The notes: generated by a model from the letters alone, not told the origin. A DNA stretch of 64,000 nucleotides from Amycolatopsis nigrescens CSC17Ta-90 (GCF_000384315.1 NZ_ARVW01000001.1:2117746-2181745); one strand, 5' to 3'; numbered from the stretch's first letter, positions 42,680 through 51,948 are shown. A program made the numbers and translations.

Positions 42680-45093
42680 AACTGCCCGACCTCCCGGTGC
42701 GGGAGGTGCTCGGCGAGCTGACCGCCGCACTGGACGCGCACGGCACCGCGGTGCTGGTCGCCCCGCCGGGCACCGGCAAGACCACGCTGGTGCCGCTGGC
42801 GCTGGCCGAGCACTTCGGCGGCCGGATCGTGGTCGCCGAACCACGACGGCTGGCCGCCCGCGCGGCGGCCGCACGGATGGCGTCGCTGCTCGGTGAACGG
42901 GTCGGCGAGACGGTCGGCTACTCGGTGCGCGGGGACCGGAAGGTCTCCGCGGCGACCAGGATCGAGGTGGTCACCTCCGGGCTGCTGGTCCGCCGCGTGC
43001 AGGGCGACCCCGAGTTGCCCGGGGTGTCGACGGTGCTGCTCGACGAGTGCCACGAGCGGCAGCTGGACGCCGATCTGCTGCTCGCGCTGCTGCTCGACGT
43101 GCGCGCCGGGCTGCGCGACGACCTGCGGCTGCTGGCCACCTCGGCCACAGTGGCCGCGGACCGGCTGGCCGCACTGCTCGGCTCGGCGCCGGTGGTCACC
43201 GCGCACGCCCGCAGCTACCCGGTGGACCTGCGGTACCTGGCGCCCGCCCGCGGCGAGCGCGTCGAGGCGTCCGTGGCCAGTGCCGTGCGCACCGCACTGT
43301 CCGAAGTAGACGGTGATGTGCTGGCATTCCTGCCGGGCGTGGCGGAGATCAACAGGGTGAGCTCGCTGCTGTCCGGTGTGGACGCGGACGTGCTGCCGCT
43401 GCACGGCAGGCTGCCCGCCGCGAAACAGGACGCGGCCTTGCGCCAAGGCGAACGTCGCCGGGTGGTGCTGGCTACGTCGGTGGCGGAGTCCAGCCTCACC
43501 GTGCCTGGCGTGCGCGCGGTGGTCGACTCCGGCCGGTCCAGGGTGCCCAGGGTGGATCATCGCCGCGGACTGCCCGGCCTTGCCACCGTGCGAGTCTCCG
43601 CCGCGGTCGCCGAGCAGCGGGCCGGCCGGGCCGGCCGCGAGGCACCGGGCACGGCGTACCGGTGCTGGCCGTCGCACGAGCAGGTGGCGCTGCCGGCGTA
43701 CCCGGAACCGGAGATCCGCACCGCCGAGCTGTCCAGGCTGGCGCTCGAGCTGGCCTGCTGGTCCACTCCGGACGGTTCCGGGCTGTCCTGGTGGGACCCG
43801 CCCGCCGAGGGCCCGCTGACCGCCGCCCGCGGGCTGCTGCGCACCCTCGGCGCCACCGCCGGCGACGGTGCGGCCACCGAACGCGGCAGGCGGATGGCCG
43901 CGCTCGGCCTGCACCCCCGGCTGGCAAGGGCGCTGCTCGACGGCGCCGCGGCGGTCGGTGCGCGGCCGGCCGCCGAGGTGGTCGCGCTGCTGGACGCGGG
44001 CGGCACCCTGACCGATGTGGACGCCGAGCTCCGGCGGTTGCGCGGAGCGGCGGACGAGCCGGCCAGGCGCTGGCAGCGCGAGGTTCGCCGGCTAGCCGGA
44101 CTGGTCTCCGGACCGCCCGACGCCCCGGACGCGGCCCTGGTGGTGGCGCTGGCCCACCCGGAACGGCTGGCCCGCCGCCGCTCGGCTGGATCTCCGGTCT
44201 ACCTGATGGCCGGTGGCACCGCGGCCGAACTGCCCGCCGCGGGAGGGCTCGGCGAGTCCGAGTGGCTGGCCGTCGCCGAGGCCACCCGCGATCCAGGCCG
44301 GGTGCACGGGGTGATCCGGCTGGCCGCCCGCGCGGACGTCGAGCTGGCCCTGCGGGCCGCGCCGAACCTGGTGTCCGAAGTGGACGAGGTCGGCTGGTCC
44401 GGCGGCGACGTGCTGGCCCGTTCGGTGCGCCGGCTCGGCGCCATCACGCTGTCCGAACGCCCGCTGCGGGACCCCGACCAGTCGCTGGTGCGGGCGGCGC
44501 TGGTGACCGGCCTGCGCCGGGAAGGGCTCCGGCTGCTCGGCCCAGGCCAGGAGACCGAGCGGCTGCGCACCAGGCTGGACTTCCTGCATCGCACGCTCGG
44601 TGCTCCGTGGCCCGCCATGGACGAGGACAGCCTTTTGTCCACAGTGGACGAATGGCTGGCGCCGGAGCTGGCCACCGCGCGGCGGCGGGCGGACCTGGCG
44701 AAGACCGACACCACCGCCGCCCTGCGCCGCCGGCTGCCGTGGCCGGCGGCGAGCAGGCTGGACGAGCTCGCACCGGACCGGCTCGAGGTGCCCTCCGGTT
44801 CACGGGTGCGGGTCGACTACACCGCCGAGGGGCCGGTGCTCGCGGTCAAGCTGCAGGAGACCTTCGGCTGGCTGGACACGCCGCGGATCGCGGACGGGCG
44901 GGTCCCGGTGGTGCTGCACCTGCTCTCCCCAGCCGGACGGCCCACCGCGGTCACCGCGGACCTGGAATCCTTCTGGCGCAACGGCTATCCGGCCGTCCGC
45001 GCGGAGCTGCGCGGCCGCTATCCCAAACACCCCTGGCCCGACGACCCCTTCACGGCCCTACCCACCAAGCGAACCACCCGCCCGAGGCCGTGA
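42676..45093 (+). CDS. hrpB: ATP-dependent helicase HrpB
   Basis: An 805-residue DEAH-type helicase: P-loop APPGTGKTTLVPLAL near residue 29, motif Ia AEPRRLAARAAA, motif II LLDECHERQLDADL, motif III ATSATVAAD, motif V LATSVAESSLTVPGVRAVVD, motif VI EQRAGRAGREAPG, and the C-terminal HrpB domain including LPWPAASRLDELAPDRLEVP and HPWPDDPFTALPT. Length is usual for HrpB. The cellular role is poorly defined (RNA or DNA unwinding). It is coupled by ATGA to the solute-binding lipoprotein gene. Confidence 0.93.
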   Translation: MKLPDLPVREVLGELTAALDAHGTAVLVAPPGTGKTTLVPLALAEHFGGRIVVAEPRRLAARAAAARMASLLGERVGETVGYSVRGDRKVSAATRIEVVTSGLLVRRVQGDPELPGVSTVLLDECHERQLDADLLLALLLDVRAGLRDDLRLLATSATVAADRLAALLGSAPVVTAHARSYPVDLRYLAPARGERVEASVASAVRTALSEVDGDVLAFLPGVAEINRVSSLLSGVDADVLPLHGRLPAAKQDAALRQGERRRVVLATSVAESSLTVPGVRAVVDSGRSRVPRVDHRRGLPGLATVRVSAAVAEQRAGRAGREAPGTAYRCWPSHEQVALPAYPEPEIRTAELSRLALELACWSTPDGSGLSWWDPPAEGPLTAARGLLRTLGATAGDGAATERGRRMAALGLHPRLARALLDGAAAVGARPAAEVVALLDAGGTLTDVDAELRRLRGAADEPARRWQREVRRLAGLVSGPPDAPDAALVVALAHPERLARRRSAGSPVYLMAGGTAAELPAAGGLGESEWLAVAEATRDPGRVHGVIRLAARADVELALRAAPNLVSEVDEVGWSGGDVLARSVRRLGAITLSERPLRDPDQSLVRAALVTGLRREGLRLLGPGQETERLRTRLDFLHRTLGAPWPAMDEDSLLSTVDEWLAPELATARRRADLAKTDTTAALRRRLPWPAASRLDELAPDRLEVPSGSRVRVDYTAEGPVLAVKLQETFGWLDTPRIADGRVPVVLHLLSPAGRPTAVTADLESFWRNGYPAVRAELRGRYPKHPWPDDPFTALPTKRTTRPRP

Positions 45094-45112
45094 GCAAAGG
45101 GCAAAAAGTCGG

Positions 45113-45970
45113 CTATTTGCCGGAGAGGTGCTGGGGTGGGGTGGGCAGTTCCTTGGCCAGGCGCTCTTCTTCCGCTTCGTCGTCCACCTCGTGCAGGCCC
45201 AGCTGCACCGCGTGCCGGATCTGCTCACGGTTCTCCCGCACCACATGCGCGAAGAACTCGTCGATCCGCGGATCGACGAGCACCTCCAGGATCACCCGCA
45301 TCGCGGTGTCCACCACCGACCGCACCACCTCGTCGTGGAACGGCAGCTTCTGCAACCGGCCCGCCTGCCGGTCGTTCTTCAGCTTCTCGGTGATGATCGC
45401 GCGCAGCATGTCCTGGTTCTCGCCGAGCGAGCGGGCCAGGTTCTGCGGGTAGTTGCCGGTCTCCACCACCTTGACCACCTCGTCCAGCACCGCGATCGTG
45501 ATCGGCTTCTTGATCGCCAGCACGATCGGCCTGGACAGCCGCTCCACCATGCGCTGGGTGAACCGCTCGCCGAACGCCCGGTCCGCCGTCCTGACCAGCC
45601 GCACCACCACCGCCACTACCCGCAGCAGCCGGAACCCGCGCAGCGCCGGGTGCGCGATCGGGATCATGCCGAGGATCTCGTACCAGTTGCGCAGCGGGAA
45701 CCGCTTCTCCCAGCCGTGCTTGCGCCACCGCCACAGGAACTCGATCGCGAAGACCCCGCAGATCGACGTGTCGATGACGAACACCACGTGCGCGGTGGCC
45801 GCGGTGTGCGGGAAGAAGGTCACATAGACGAGCAGGCCGACGGAGAACACCGCCAGCACGAGCATGGCCAGGTCGAGCGGGGACACCCGGCGCCGCCGGG
45901 CGGCGAGTCCGCCGGCGGTCACAGCCACTCCGCGGGAAAGAACGCGTCGTCGGTGCTCATGACCACGCAT
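45113..45970 (-). CDS. Ion-channel-like membrane protein
   Basis: From ATG 45970 (GGAAGG five bases upstream) the product has 285 residues. The N-terminal part has about four hydrophobic segments in voltage-sensor order: LDLAMLVLAVFSVGLLVYVT, HVVFVIDTSICGVFAIEFLW, WYEILGMIPIAHPALRGFRL and an arginine-rich LRVVAVVVRLVRTADRAF like an S4 helix. No pore filter is visible; the C-terminal 150 residues are soluble and helical. It could be a voltage-sensor-like protein or an ion-transport regulator. A short 13-residue frame (STDDAFFPAEWL) overlaps the start region. Confidence 0.65.
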   Translation of the reverse strand: MRGHEHRRRVLSRGVAVTAGGLAARRRRVSPLDLAMLVLAVFSVGLLVYVTFFPHTAATAHVVFVIDTSICGVFAIEFLWRWRKHGWEKRFPLRNWYEILGMIPIAHPALRGFRLLRVVAVVVRLVRTADRAFGERFTQRMVERLSRPIVLAIKKPITIAVLDEVVKVVETGNYPQNLARSLGENQDMLRAIITEKLKNDRQAGRLQKLPFHDEVVRSVVDTAMRVILEVLVDPRIDEFFAHVVRENREQIRHAVQLGLHEVDDEAEEERLAKELPTPPQHLSGK

Positions 45971-46098
45971 TGTGCCTTCCCGCACAAGGCGGTGCCGGAC
46001 GAGCCCTGCCGAAAGTAGGGGTCGGCCGCTGCCAAACGACCGATGCCCTCCTCCCCCGCCGGAACCTACCTTCGGTGGCACTGACCAGGGAGGAAAAC

Positions 46099-47034
46099 AT
46101 GATCACGCTTCGAGCTCTGACGAAGCGCTACGGGGACAAGACCGCGGTGGACGACCTCGGCTTCGACGTCGAAACCGGCAGGGTGACCGGTTTCCTCGGG
46201 CCGAACGGCGCCGGGAAGTCGACCACCATGCGGATGCTGCTCGGCCTCGACCGGCCGACCTCGGGTGAGGCGCTGATCAACGGCAGGCAGTACGCCGAGC
46301 TGCGGCATCCGCTGCGCGAGGTCGGCGCGCTGCTCGAAGCCAAGGCACTGCACCCAGGCCGCAGCGCGGGCAAGCACCTGCTCGCCATGGCGCACAGCAA
46401 CGGCATCCCGGCGTCCAGGGTGGACGAAGTGCTGGCCACCGTCGGGCTGAGCGACGTGGCCGGCAAGCGCGCCGGGCAGTTCTCGCTCGGCATGGGGCAG
46501 CGGCTCGGCATCGCCGGCGCGCTGCTCGGCGACCCCGCCGTGCTGATGTTCGACGAGCCGGTGAACGGGCTCGATCCGGACGGAGTGCGCTGGGTCCGGC
46601 AGCTGATGCGCTCGCTGGCCGAGGAGGGCCGGACGGTGTTCGTGTCCAGCCACCTGATGAGCGAGATGCAGCTGACCGCGGACCGGCTGGTGGTGATCGG
46701 CAAGGGCAGGCTGCTCGCGGACGCGCCGGTGGACGAGTTCATCGCCGGGAACTCCGAGGCCGTGGTGCTGGTCCGGCTGCCGGACCCGGCGGACCGCTCC
46801 GCATTGGCCGCGCGGCTGCACGCACACGGAGCGTCCACAGAGGACAGCGGGGGTGAACTGGCGGTGCGTGGCGCGTCGGTGGAGATGGTGGGCGATCTCG
46901 CGCACGGACTCGGCCTGCGGCTGCACGGACTGGCCGAGCACCGTGCCTCGCTCGAACAGGCCTACATGGAACTGACCGCTTCGTCGGTCGAATACGGCGT
47001 GACGGACACGCAGCACGCGGAGGTGAACGCATGA
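46099..47034 (+). CDS. ABC exporter ATPase
   Basis: AGGGAGGAAAAC precedes the ATG. The 311-residue ATPase has Walker A GPNGAGKST near residue 37, signature FSLGMGQRLGIAGALLG, Walker B VLMFDEPVNGLDPDG, H-loop VFVSSHLMSEM and the usual C-terminal extension ending in SLEQAYMELTASSVEYG. It is closely related to the ATPase at 31.9-32.8 kb. It overlaps its permease by four bases. Confidence 0.92.
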   Translation: MITLRALTKRYGDKTAVDDLGFDVETGRVTGFLGPNGAGKSTTMRMLLGLDRPTSGEALINGRQYAELRHPLREVGALLEAKALHPGRSAGKHLLAMAHSNGIPASRVDEVLATVGLSDVAGKRAGQFSLGMGQRLGIAGALLGDPAVLMFDEPVNGLDPDGVRWVRQLMRSLAEEGRTVFVSSHLMSEMQLTADRLVVIGKGRLLADAPVDEFIAGNSEAVVLVRLPDPADRSALAARLHAHGASTEDSGGELAVRGASVEMVGDLAHGLGLRLHGLAEHRASLEQAYMELTASSVEYGVTDTQHAEVNA

Positions 47035-47867
47035 CACCGACGACGCATTTTCTACCGCGGAGGAGCCATGACACGATCGCCATGCACCGGACCAAAGCCG
47101 CCGGCGGCGGGCTCGGCGGTGCGATCCGCGCCGAGTGGACCAAGTTCTGGTCCGTGCGCTCCACCTGGTGGAGCCTGATCGCGGCGGCGGCGCTGACCTT
47201 CGCCTACGTGCTGCCGGTGGCGGCCTCGGTGGGCATCGACCCCGACGAGCCGATGTCCGCGCCCGGCCTGCTCGCCGGCGGCACGTTCTACCTGGCCCAG
47301 TTCGCCGTGGTCGCGCTGGCCGCCATGTTCATCGCGAGCGAGTACTCGACCGGCAGCATCCGCGCCACCCTGCAGTGGGTGCCGGCCCGCAGCCGGATGC
47401 TGCTCGCCAAGGCCGCGGTGCTGACGCCGGTGCTGTTCGTCTTCGGCGCGCTGACCGCCGGCGCGGCCACCGCGATCGCCATCCCGCTGATGCGGGGCAA
47501 CGAGCTGCCCTCCAGCGCGGCCGGCCTGGTCTGGTCGTTCGTGGCCACCGGAGGCACCTTCGCGCTCACCGGCCTGCTCAGCCTCGGGCTCGGTGCGGCG
47601 CTGCGCAGTGTCGCCGGCTCGATCACGGTCGCGTTCATGGTGCTGCTGATGACCGCGATGCTCGCCGGTTCGCTCGGGCTGATGGCCTTGCTCGACTACC
47701 TGCCGGGAATGGCCGGGATGAACGCGATCGTCGGCGGCGGGCAGCCGAACCCGCTCTCCGGCGGCGCGGTCCCCTACAGCACGGGCGCCGGGCTGCTCAT
47801 CTTCGCCGGCTGGGCCGCGGCCGCGCTGGCGATAGGCAACACCGTGCTGCGCAGGCGGGACGCGTAG
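47031..47867 (+). CDS. ABC-2 type permease
   Basis: A 278-residue membrane protein with about six segments; cytoplasmic entry AIRAEWTKFWSVRSTWWSLI and loop FIASEYSTGSIRATLQWVPA match the paralogue at 31 kb. An alternative start is the internal ATG of AMHRTKAAGGG. It pairs with the preceding ATPase as an exporter of unknown substrate. A long hairpin follows 16 bases after the stop. Confidence 0.88.
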   Translation: MTPTTHFLPRRSHDTIAMHRTKAAGGGLGGAIRAEWTKFWSVRSTWWSLIAAAALTFAYVLPVAASVGIDPDEPMSAPGLLAGGTFYLAQFAVVALAAMFIASEYSTGSIRATLQWVPARSRMLLAKAAVLTPVLFVFGALTAGAATAIAIPLMRGNELPSSAAGLVWSFVATGGTFALTGLLSLGLGAALRSVAGSITVAFMVLLMTAMLAGSLGLMALLDYLPGMAGMNAIVGGGQPNPLSGGAVPYSTGAGLLIFAGWAAAALAIGNTVLRRRDA

Positions 47868-47882
47868 CACCGCACTGGGGGT

Positions 47883-47924
47883 CGTGAGTGGAAACGGTTG
47901 CCAGGGCAACCGTTTCCACTCACG
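47883..47924. repeat. Family hairpin A (20-bp perfect arms), bidirectional terminator
   Basis: CGTGAGTGGAAACGGTTGCC at 47883-47902 and its exact complement at 47905-47924 flank two bases. It lies between convergent genes and contains the TGA stop of the TetR gene (47920-47922). It belongs to a family with the hairpins at 52000 and 59199, sharing CGTGAGTG at the outside and GTTG near the centre. Confidence 0.8.
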
Positions 47925-48501
47925 AGGACGTGGGGAGCAGGACGGAGAGAAGCTCGTGGATGCCGGTCTCCAGCTCGGCCTTGTCCGGGGGACGACGGGA
48001 GCCGGTGCCGGCGATGGAGTCGAAGATCAGGCCGTCGAGCCAGGCGATCACCAGCCGGGCGTGCCGCTCCGGGTCCGCGGAACCGGCCGTACGCAGCAGT
48101 TCGGCGCACCGCGCGCGCAGCAGCGAGCCGCCGCGGTCGTAAGGCTCGCGCAGCTCCGGGCGCCTGGTCGCTTCCAGCGCGAACTCGTAGCGGGCCAGCA
48201 TCCGGCGCTTCCCGGTGGTGATCGTGGCGTGCAGGAACCCGGCCAGGTAGCCGGCCAGCGCGTCCAGGTCGGCGGGCTCGGCTGGCGACTCCGGCGCTGC
48301 CACGTCCAGCTCGACGATCCGGCCGATCGCCAGCTCGAGCAGCGCCTGTCTGGTCCGCGCGTAGTACGAGGTGGACCCGGCGGGCAGCTCGGCGGCCCGG
48401 TCCACCGCGCGGTGGGTCAGCCCGCGCATGCCGTCCTCGGCGATCACCTCGATCGCGGCGTCGCCGATCCGCGCGATCCGGTCGTCGGTAGTCCTGGCCA
48501 C
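47920..48501 (-). CDS. TetR-family regulator
   Basis: A 193-residue TetR protein: HTH GMRGLTHRAVDRAAELPAGS and TSYYARTRQALLELAI, then an all-helical ligand domain. It is divergent from an FAD monooxygenase gene; a large nested palindrome fills the gap and covers the ribosome site of the monooxygenase. It probably represses both genes and responds to a small aromatic-type ligand. Confidence 0.9.
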   Translation of the reverse strand: MARTTDDRIARIGDAAIEVIAEDGMRGLTHRAVDRAAELPAGSTSYYARTRQALLELAIGRIVELDVAAPESPAEPADLDALAGYLAGFLHATITTGKRRMLARYEFALEATRRPELREPYDRGGSLLRARCAELLRTAGSADPERHARLVIAWLDGLIFDSIAGTGSRRPPDKAELETGIHELLSVLLPTSS

Positions 48502-48521
48502 CTCCGCACCCTAACCCAGCG

Positions 48522-48555
48522 CTCTACAGGTGTAGAGTTCTCTACACCTGTAGAG
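48522..48555. promoter_or_regulatory. Nested TetR operator palindrome
   Basis: CTCTACAGGTGTAGAG (48522-48537) and CTCTACACCTGTAGAG (48540-48555) are exact reverse complements of each other, and each is itself a 7-2-7 inverted repeat. The 34-bp site ends at the GAGGAGGT of the monooxygenase gene. Two repressor dimers could bind side by side. Confidence 0.8.
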
Positions 48556-48564
48556 GAGGTCGGC

Positions 48565-49743
48565 ATGAAACACGCGGCGGTGATCGGCGGCGGCATCGGC
48601 GGGCTGAGCGCGGCCATCGGCTTGCGCAAGGCGGGCTGGCAGGTCACGGTGCTGGAACGGGCCATCGAACCCAAACCGATAGGTGCCGGAATCTCCTTGT
48701 GGCCCAACGCCTTGCGCGCACTGGACGAACTCGGCGTGGCGGCGGAGCTGGCCAAGCTGAACGTCGGCCAGACGGTTGGCGGGGTCCGCGACTCCCGTGG
48801 CCGTTGGCTGTCCCGCTGGGACGCCACCAGGTTCGAGCGCCTGCTCGGCCGCCCGATGCTGGCCGTGCACCGGGCCGAGCTGCTGGAGGTACTGCTGGCC
48901 GCGCTGCCGCCGGAGACGCTGCGCTTCGGCGTCGAGGTCCAGGAGGTGACCGAGGACGGCCTGGTGCGCTGGCCGGGTGGCGAGTTGCGGGCCGACCTGG
49001 TGGTGGGCGCGGACGGTATCCAAAGCGGGATCAGGGCCGCGCTCTGGCCAGCGCATCCGGCCCCGGTGTACAGCGGCAGCACCGCGTTCCGCGCGGTCAT
49101 CGAGGCGCCGGCCGATCAACAACTGGCCGGGGCGCTCGGCGCCGGCACCGAGTTCGGCACGGTCCCGCTCAGCGGCGGCAGGCGCTACTGGTTCGTCTCC
49201 CACCGCGCGCCCGAGAACACCCTCCACGACGACCCGAAGGCCTTCCTCCGGCGGCTGTTCGGCTCCTGGTACGAGGAACTCCGCGAGGTCATCGAGAGCA
49301 CTCCGGCCGAGGTCATCCTGCAGCACGACCTCTACTTCCTCGGTACCCCGCTGCCCAGCTACGTGCGCGGCCGGGTCGCCCTGCTCGGCGACGCCGCGCA
49401 CGCCATGCCGCCGTTCCTCGGCCAGGGCGGCTGCCAGGCGATCGAGGATGCCGTGGTGCTCGCGGCGCTCGCGGCCCAGTCCGAGAACTCAACTGGCACG
49501 GCGCACCTGCTTGCCGAGTACGACCGTCAGCGCCGCCCGCGCAGCCAGCACGTCGCGCGAAGCTCGGTGCGCACCGGCAGGCTGGGGCCGCAGTTGCGGA
49601 ATCCGCTCGCGGTCGGGCTGCGCAACACGCTGCTCCGGGCGATGCCCGCGTCGCTCAACATCCGGGCCGGCGCCGCCGCCGCGACCTGGACTCCGCCCCG
49701 GATCGCGGTGGGCGATCAGCCGCCGACCAACCCGGCCTCGTAG
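48565..49743 (+). CDS. FAD-dependent monooxygenase (PHBH-like)
   Basis: GAGGAGGT precedes ATG 48565. The 392-residue flavoprotein has the Rossmann GxGxxG motif VIGGGIGGLSAAIGLRKAGW at the start, the DG motif LVVGADGIQSGIRAAL near residue 150, and the GD motif VALLGDAAHAMPPFLGQGGC near 275. This is the aromatic hydroxylase/UbiH-like class (NAD(P)H-dependent). The substrate is unknown. Control by the divergent TetR is likely. Its last 28 bases overlap the end of the convergent response regulator gene. Confidence 0.9.
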   Translation: MKHAAVIGGGIGGLSAAIGLRKAGWQVTVLERAIEPKPIGAGISLWPNALRALDELGVAAELAKLNVGQTVGGVRDSRGRWLSRWDATRFERLLGRPMLAVHRAELLEVLLAALPPETLRFGVEVQEVTEDGLVRWPGGELRADLVVGADGIQSGIRAALWPAHPAPVYSGSTAFRAVIEAPADQQLAGALGAGTEFGTVPLSGGRRYWFVSHRAPENTLHDDPKAFLRRLFGSWYEELREVIESTPAEVILQHDLYFLGTPLPSYVRGRVALLGDAAHAMPPFLGQGGCQAIEDAVVLAALAAQSENSTGTAHLLAEYDRQRRPRSQHVARSSVRTGRLGPQLRNPLAVGLRNTLLRAMPASLNIRAGAAAATWTPPRIAVGDQPPTNPAS

Positions 49744-50369
49744 GCCACGATCGCGGCCTGAACCCGGTTCTTCGCGCCGAGCCGGTTCAGGATCGCGCTC
49801 ACATACGCCTTCACGGTGCCCTCGACCACGAAGAGCCTGCCCGCTATGTCCGCATTGGACAGTCCGGAGCCGACCAGCGCCAGCACCTCCCGTTCCCGGT
49901 CGGTCAGCCCGGCGACCTGCTCGCGGGCCGCCGCACCGCGGGACAGTCGCTCCCCGGAAAGCTGGGCGATCACCCGATGCGCGACCTTCGGCGAAAGGAA
50001 GGCGGCCCCGTCGGCGACCGCGCGCACCCCCGCGATCAGCTCGCGCGGGTCGCCCGACTTCAGCAGGAACCCGCTGGCACCCTCGCCGAGCGCACGCGCG
50101 ATGTACTCGTCCTCGCCGAAGGTGGTCAGCATGACCACCGCGGTCTCCGGCGCCACCTTGCGGATCTCGGCCGCCGCGGCGAGCCCGTCCAGCCTTGGCA
50201 TCCGGATGTCCAGCAGCGCCACGTCCGGCCGCACCCCGAGCACCAGCTCGACCGCCTCGCGCCCGTCGGCGGCCTGGCCCACCACCTCGATGTCCTCGTC
50301 GGCGCCGAGGATCGCGGCGACCCCGGCGCGGATCATCATCTCGTCATCCGCGAGCAGTACCCGGATCAC
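49716..50369 (-). CDS. NarL/FixJ-family response regulator
   Basis: A 217-residue regulator: LADDE acidic pocket, phospho-acceptor Asp in DVALLDIRMPRLDG near residue 54, VVMLTTFGEDEY, FLLKSG, and LuxR HTH LTDREREVLALVGSGLSNAD with EGTVKAYVSAILNRLG. It pairs with the overlapping kinase gene upstream. Confidence 0.92.
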   Translation of the reverse strand: MIRVLLADDEMMIRAGVAAILGADEDIEVVGQAADGREAVELVLGVRPDVALLDIRMPRLDGLAAAAEIRKVAPETAVVMLTTFGEDEYIARALGEGASGFLLKSGDPRELIAGVRAVADGAAFLSPKVAHRVIAQLSGERLSRGAAAREQVAGLTDREREVLALVGSGLSNADIAGRLFVVEGTVKAYVSAILNRLGAKNRVQAAIVAYEAGLVGG

Positions 50370-51948
50370 CTTCGCTTGCCTCCCTGTTCTGGATCAGTTC
50401 CTTGGACGCCAGCCGCCCATCGACGAAGCAGAGCCGGTAGGCGTCGAAGCCGAGCGAGAAAATGGTGCTGTCGGTGCCGTAGAACTCGCAGGTCGAGCCC
50501 GGTGGCGGGGGCGGATACGGCGGGCTGGGTCGCACGTAGGCCTGCTGCGCCGGCAGCACGGCGGCGAACTCGGCCCGCGGCTGCCCGATCGGCAGCCGGT
50601 CGAAGTCCGCCGGTGGCAGCTGCGAGGAGAAGAAGTTGTAGGCGTAGATGACCCCGCTGATGCCGAGCACCCCGGCGAACAGCAGGGCCGGCACCAGCAC
50701 CGCGTGGATCAGGCTGCGCCGCACCTGCCGCCGCGCCTGTTCGAGCCGTCGCGTCGACTCCGTGCGCTCGGCGTCGGTGACCGGGCTGTCCGCGGCCGGT
50801 GAGCCGTGGTGCGGCAGGGTGGCGAGCACCTCGAACCCGTCGGCCCCCGGGCCGGCCCGCAGCGTGCCGCCGACCAGCCGAACCCGTTCACGCAGGCCGA
50901 CCAGTCCCCGCTTGCCCGAGGACAGCCCCGGCAGCGGACCGGCAGGTGGATCCTCGTTGCGCACGGACACCAGCGTCTCGTCGGCGGACCGGCTCACCCT
51001 GACGGTGACCGCCGCGCCGGGCGCGTGCTTGGCCGCGTTCGTCAGCGACTCCTGGACCACCCGGTACGCGGCCCGCTCCACCATCGGCGGGGCGTCCACC
51101 GCTTCATCCACTTCGGACTTGATGACCAGCCCCGACGACCTGGCGCGGTCCACCAGTTCGGTGATGCTCCCGTCGTGCGGCTCGGTCGGCGCGGACTCCA
51201 CGTCGTCGCGCAGCACGCCGATGATCTCGCGCAGCCGCTCGGTGGCGGTCGCCGCGCTCTCCCGCAACGCGGCCGCCTCGGTGCGCTGGGGCGCGTCCAG
51301 TCCCCCGGCTACCTCGAGCGCGGCGGCGCGCACCGCGATCAGGCTCAGCTCGTGGCCGAGCGAGTCGTGCATGTCGCTGGCGATCCGCGCCCGTTCCCGC
51401 AGCCGCGCCTGGTCGGCCACGATCTCCTGGTTGGTCTCCAGTTCCTCGGCCCGCTCCCAGCCGGCGCGCGCCAGCAGCTCGCGCATCCGGAAGTAGCGGC
51501 CGAGCAGCCACGGGAACAACGCGGCGAACAGGATCGACGCGGTCATCACCGCCCAGTCCGACAGCTGGTACCTGCCGACGGCCAGCGACACCGGCACACC
51601 GGCCAGGCTGACCCCGAGCAGCCCCAGCAGCGCCGGCTTCGCCTGCGCCATCAGTCGGCCGGCCAGGTAGCCGATCGGCACCATCAGGATGAACGGCCAG
51701 GCCGGGGTGAACTGCTCATACCGGAACAGCACGACCACGCTGGTGGACGCGGCCACGATCAGCGACACCAGCGGCGCGCGCCGGATCAGCGCGACCGCGA
51801 CGGTGCTGGCGGCCAGGCCGCCCCACAGCTCCAGCGGCGCGGCGCGGGCTTCGTCGGCTTCCAGCACGGTGCCGCAGATGAACAGCCAGAGCAGGAGGTA
51901 GAGGACCTCCTCCCGCCTGCGCCGCAGCATCTTCCACACGTCACGCAC
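50344..51948 (-). CDS. Sensor histidine kinase with extra C-terminal membrane anchor
   Basis: A 534-residue HisKA_3 kinase. The N-terminal half has about six membrane segments; the phospho-His lies in ARIASDMHDSLGHELSLIAV, and the ATPase domain has VQESLTNAAKHAPGA and GLVGLRERVRLVG. Unusually, after the ATPase domain there is another hydrophobic segment (VLVPALLFAGVLGISGVIYA, about 412-437) and about 95 further residues with a proline run (PPYPPPPPGS) and two cysteines (TCEFYG, RLCFVDG). This tail should be extracytoplasmic and could sense a signal or a cell-wall component. The gene end overlaps the regulator start by 26 bases. Confidence 0.88.
   Translation of the reverse strand: MRDVWKMLRRRREEVLYLLLWLFICGTVLEADEARAAPLELWGGLAASTVAVALIRRAPLVSLIVAASTSVVVLFRYEQFTPAWPFILMVPIGYLAGRLMAQAKPALLGLLGVSLAGVPVSLAVGRYQLSDWAVMTASILFAALFPWLLGRYFRMRELLARAGWERAEELETNQEIVADQARLRERARIASDMHDSLGHELSLIAVRAAALEVAGGLDAPQRTEAAALRESAATATERLREIIGVLRDDVESAPTEPHDGSITELVDRARSSGLVIKSEVDEAVDAPPMVERAAYRVVQESLTNAAKHAPGAAVTVRVSRSADETLVSVRNEDPPAGPLPGLSSGKRGLVGLRERVRLVGGTLRAGPGADGFEVLATLPHHGSPAADSPVTDAERTESTRRLEQARRQVRRSLIHAVLVPALLFAGVLGISGVIYAYNFFSSQLPPADFDRLPIGQPRAEFAAVLPAQQAYVRPSPPYPPPPPGSTCEFYGTDSTIFSLGFDAYRLCFVDGRLASKELIQNREASEGDPGTARG

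Noticed and set aside
45922..45960. A 13-residue leader peptide (STDDAFFPAEWL) coupled to the ion-channel gene by GTGA
   Set aside because: The in-frame ATG at 45970 has a better ribosome site, so the leader may only be an overlapping chance frame; not strong enough to list.
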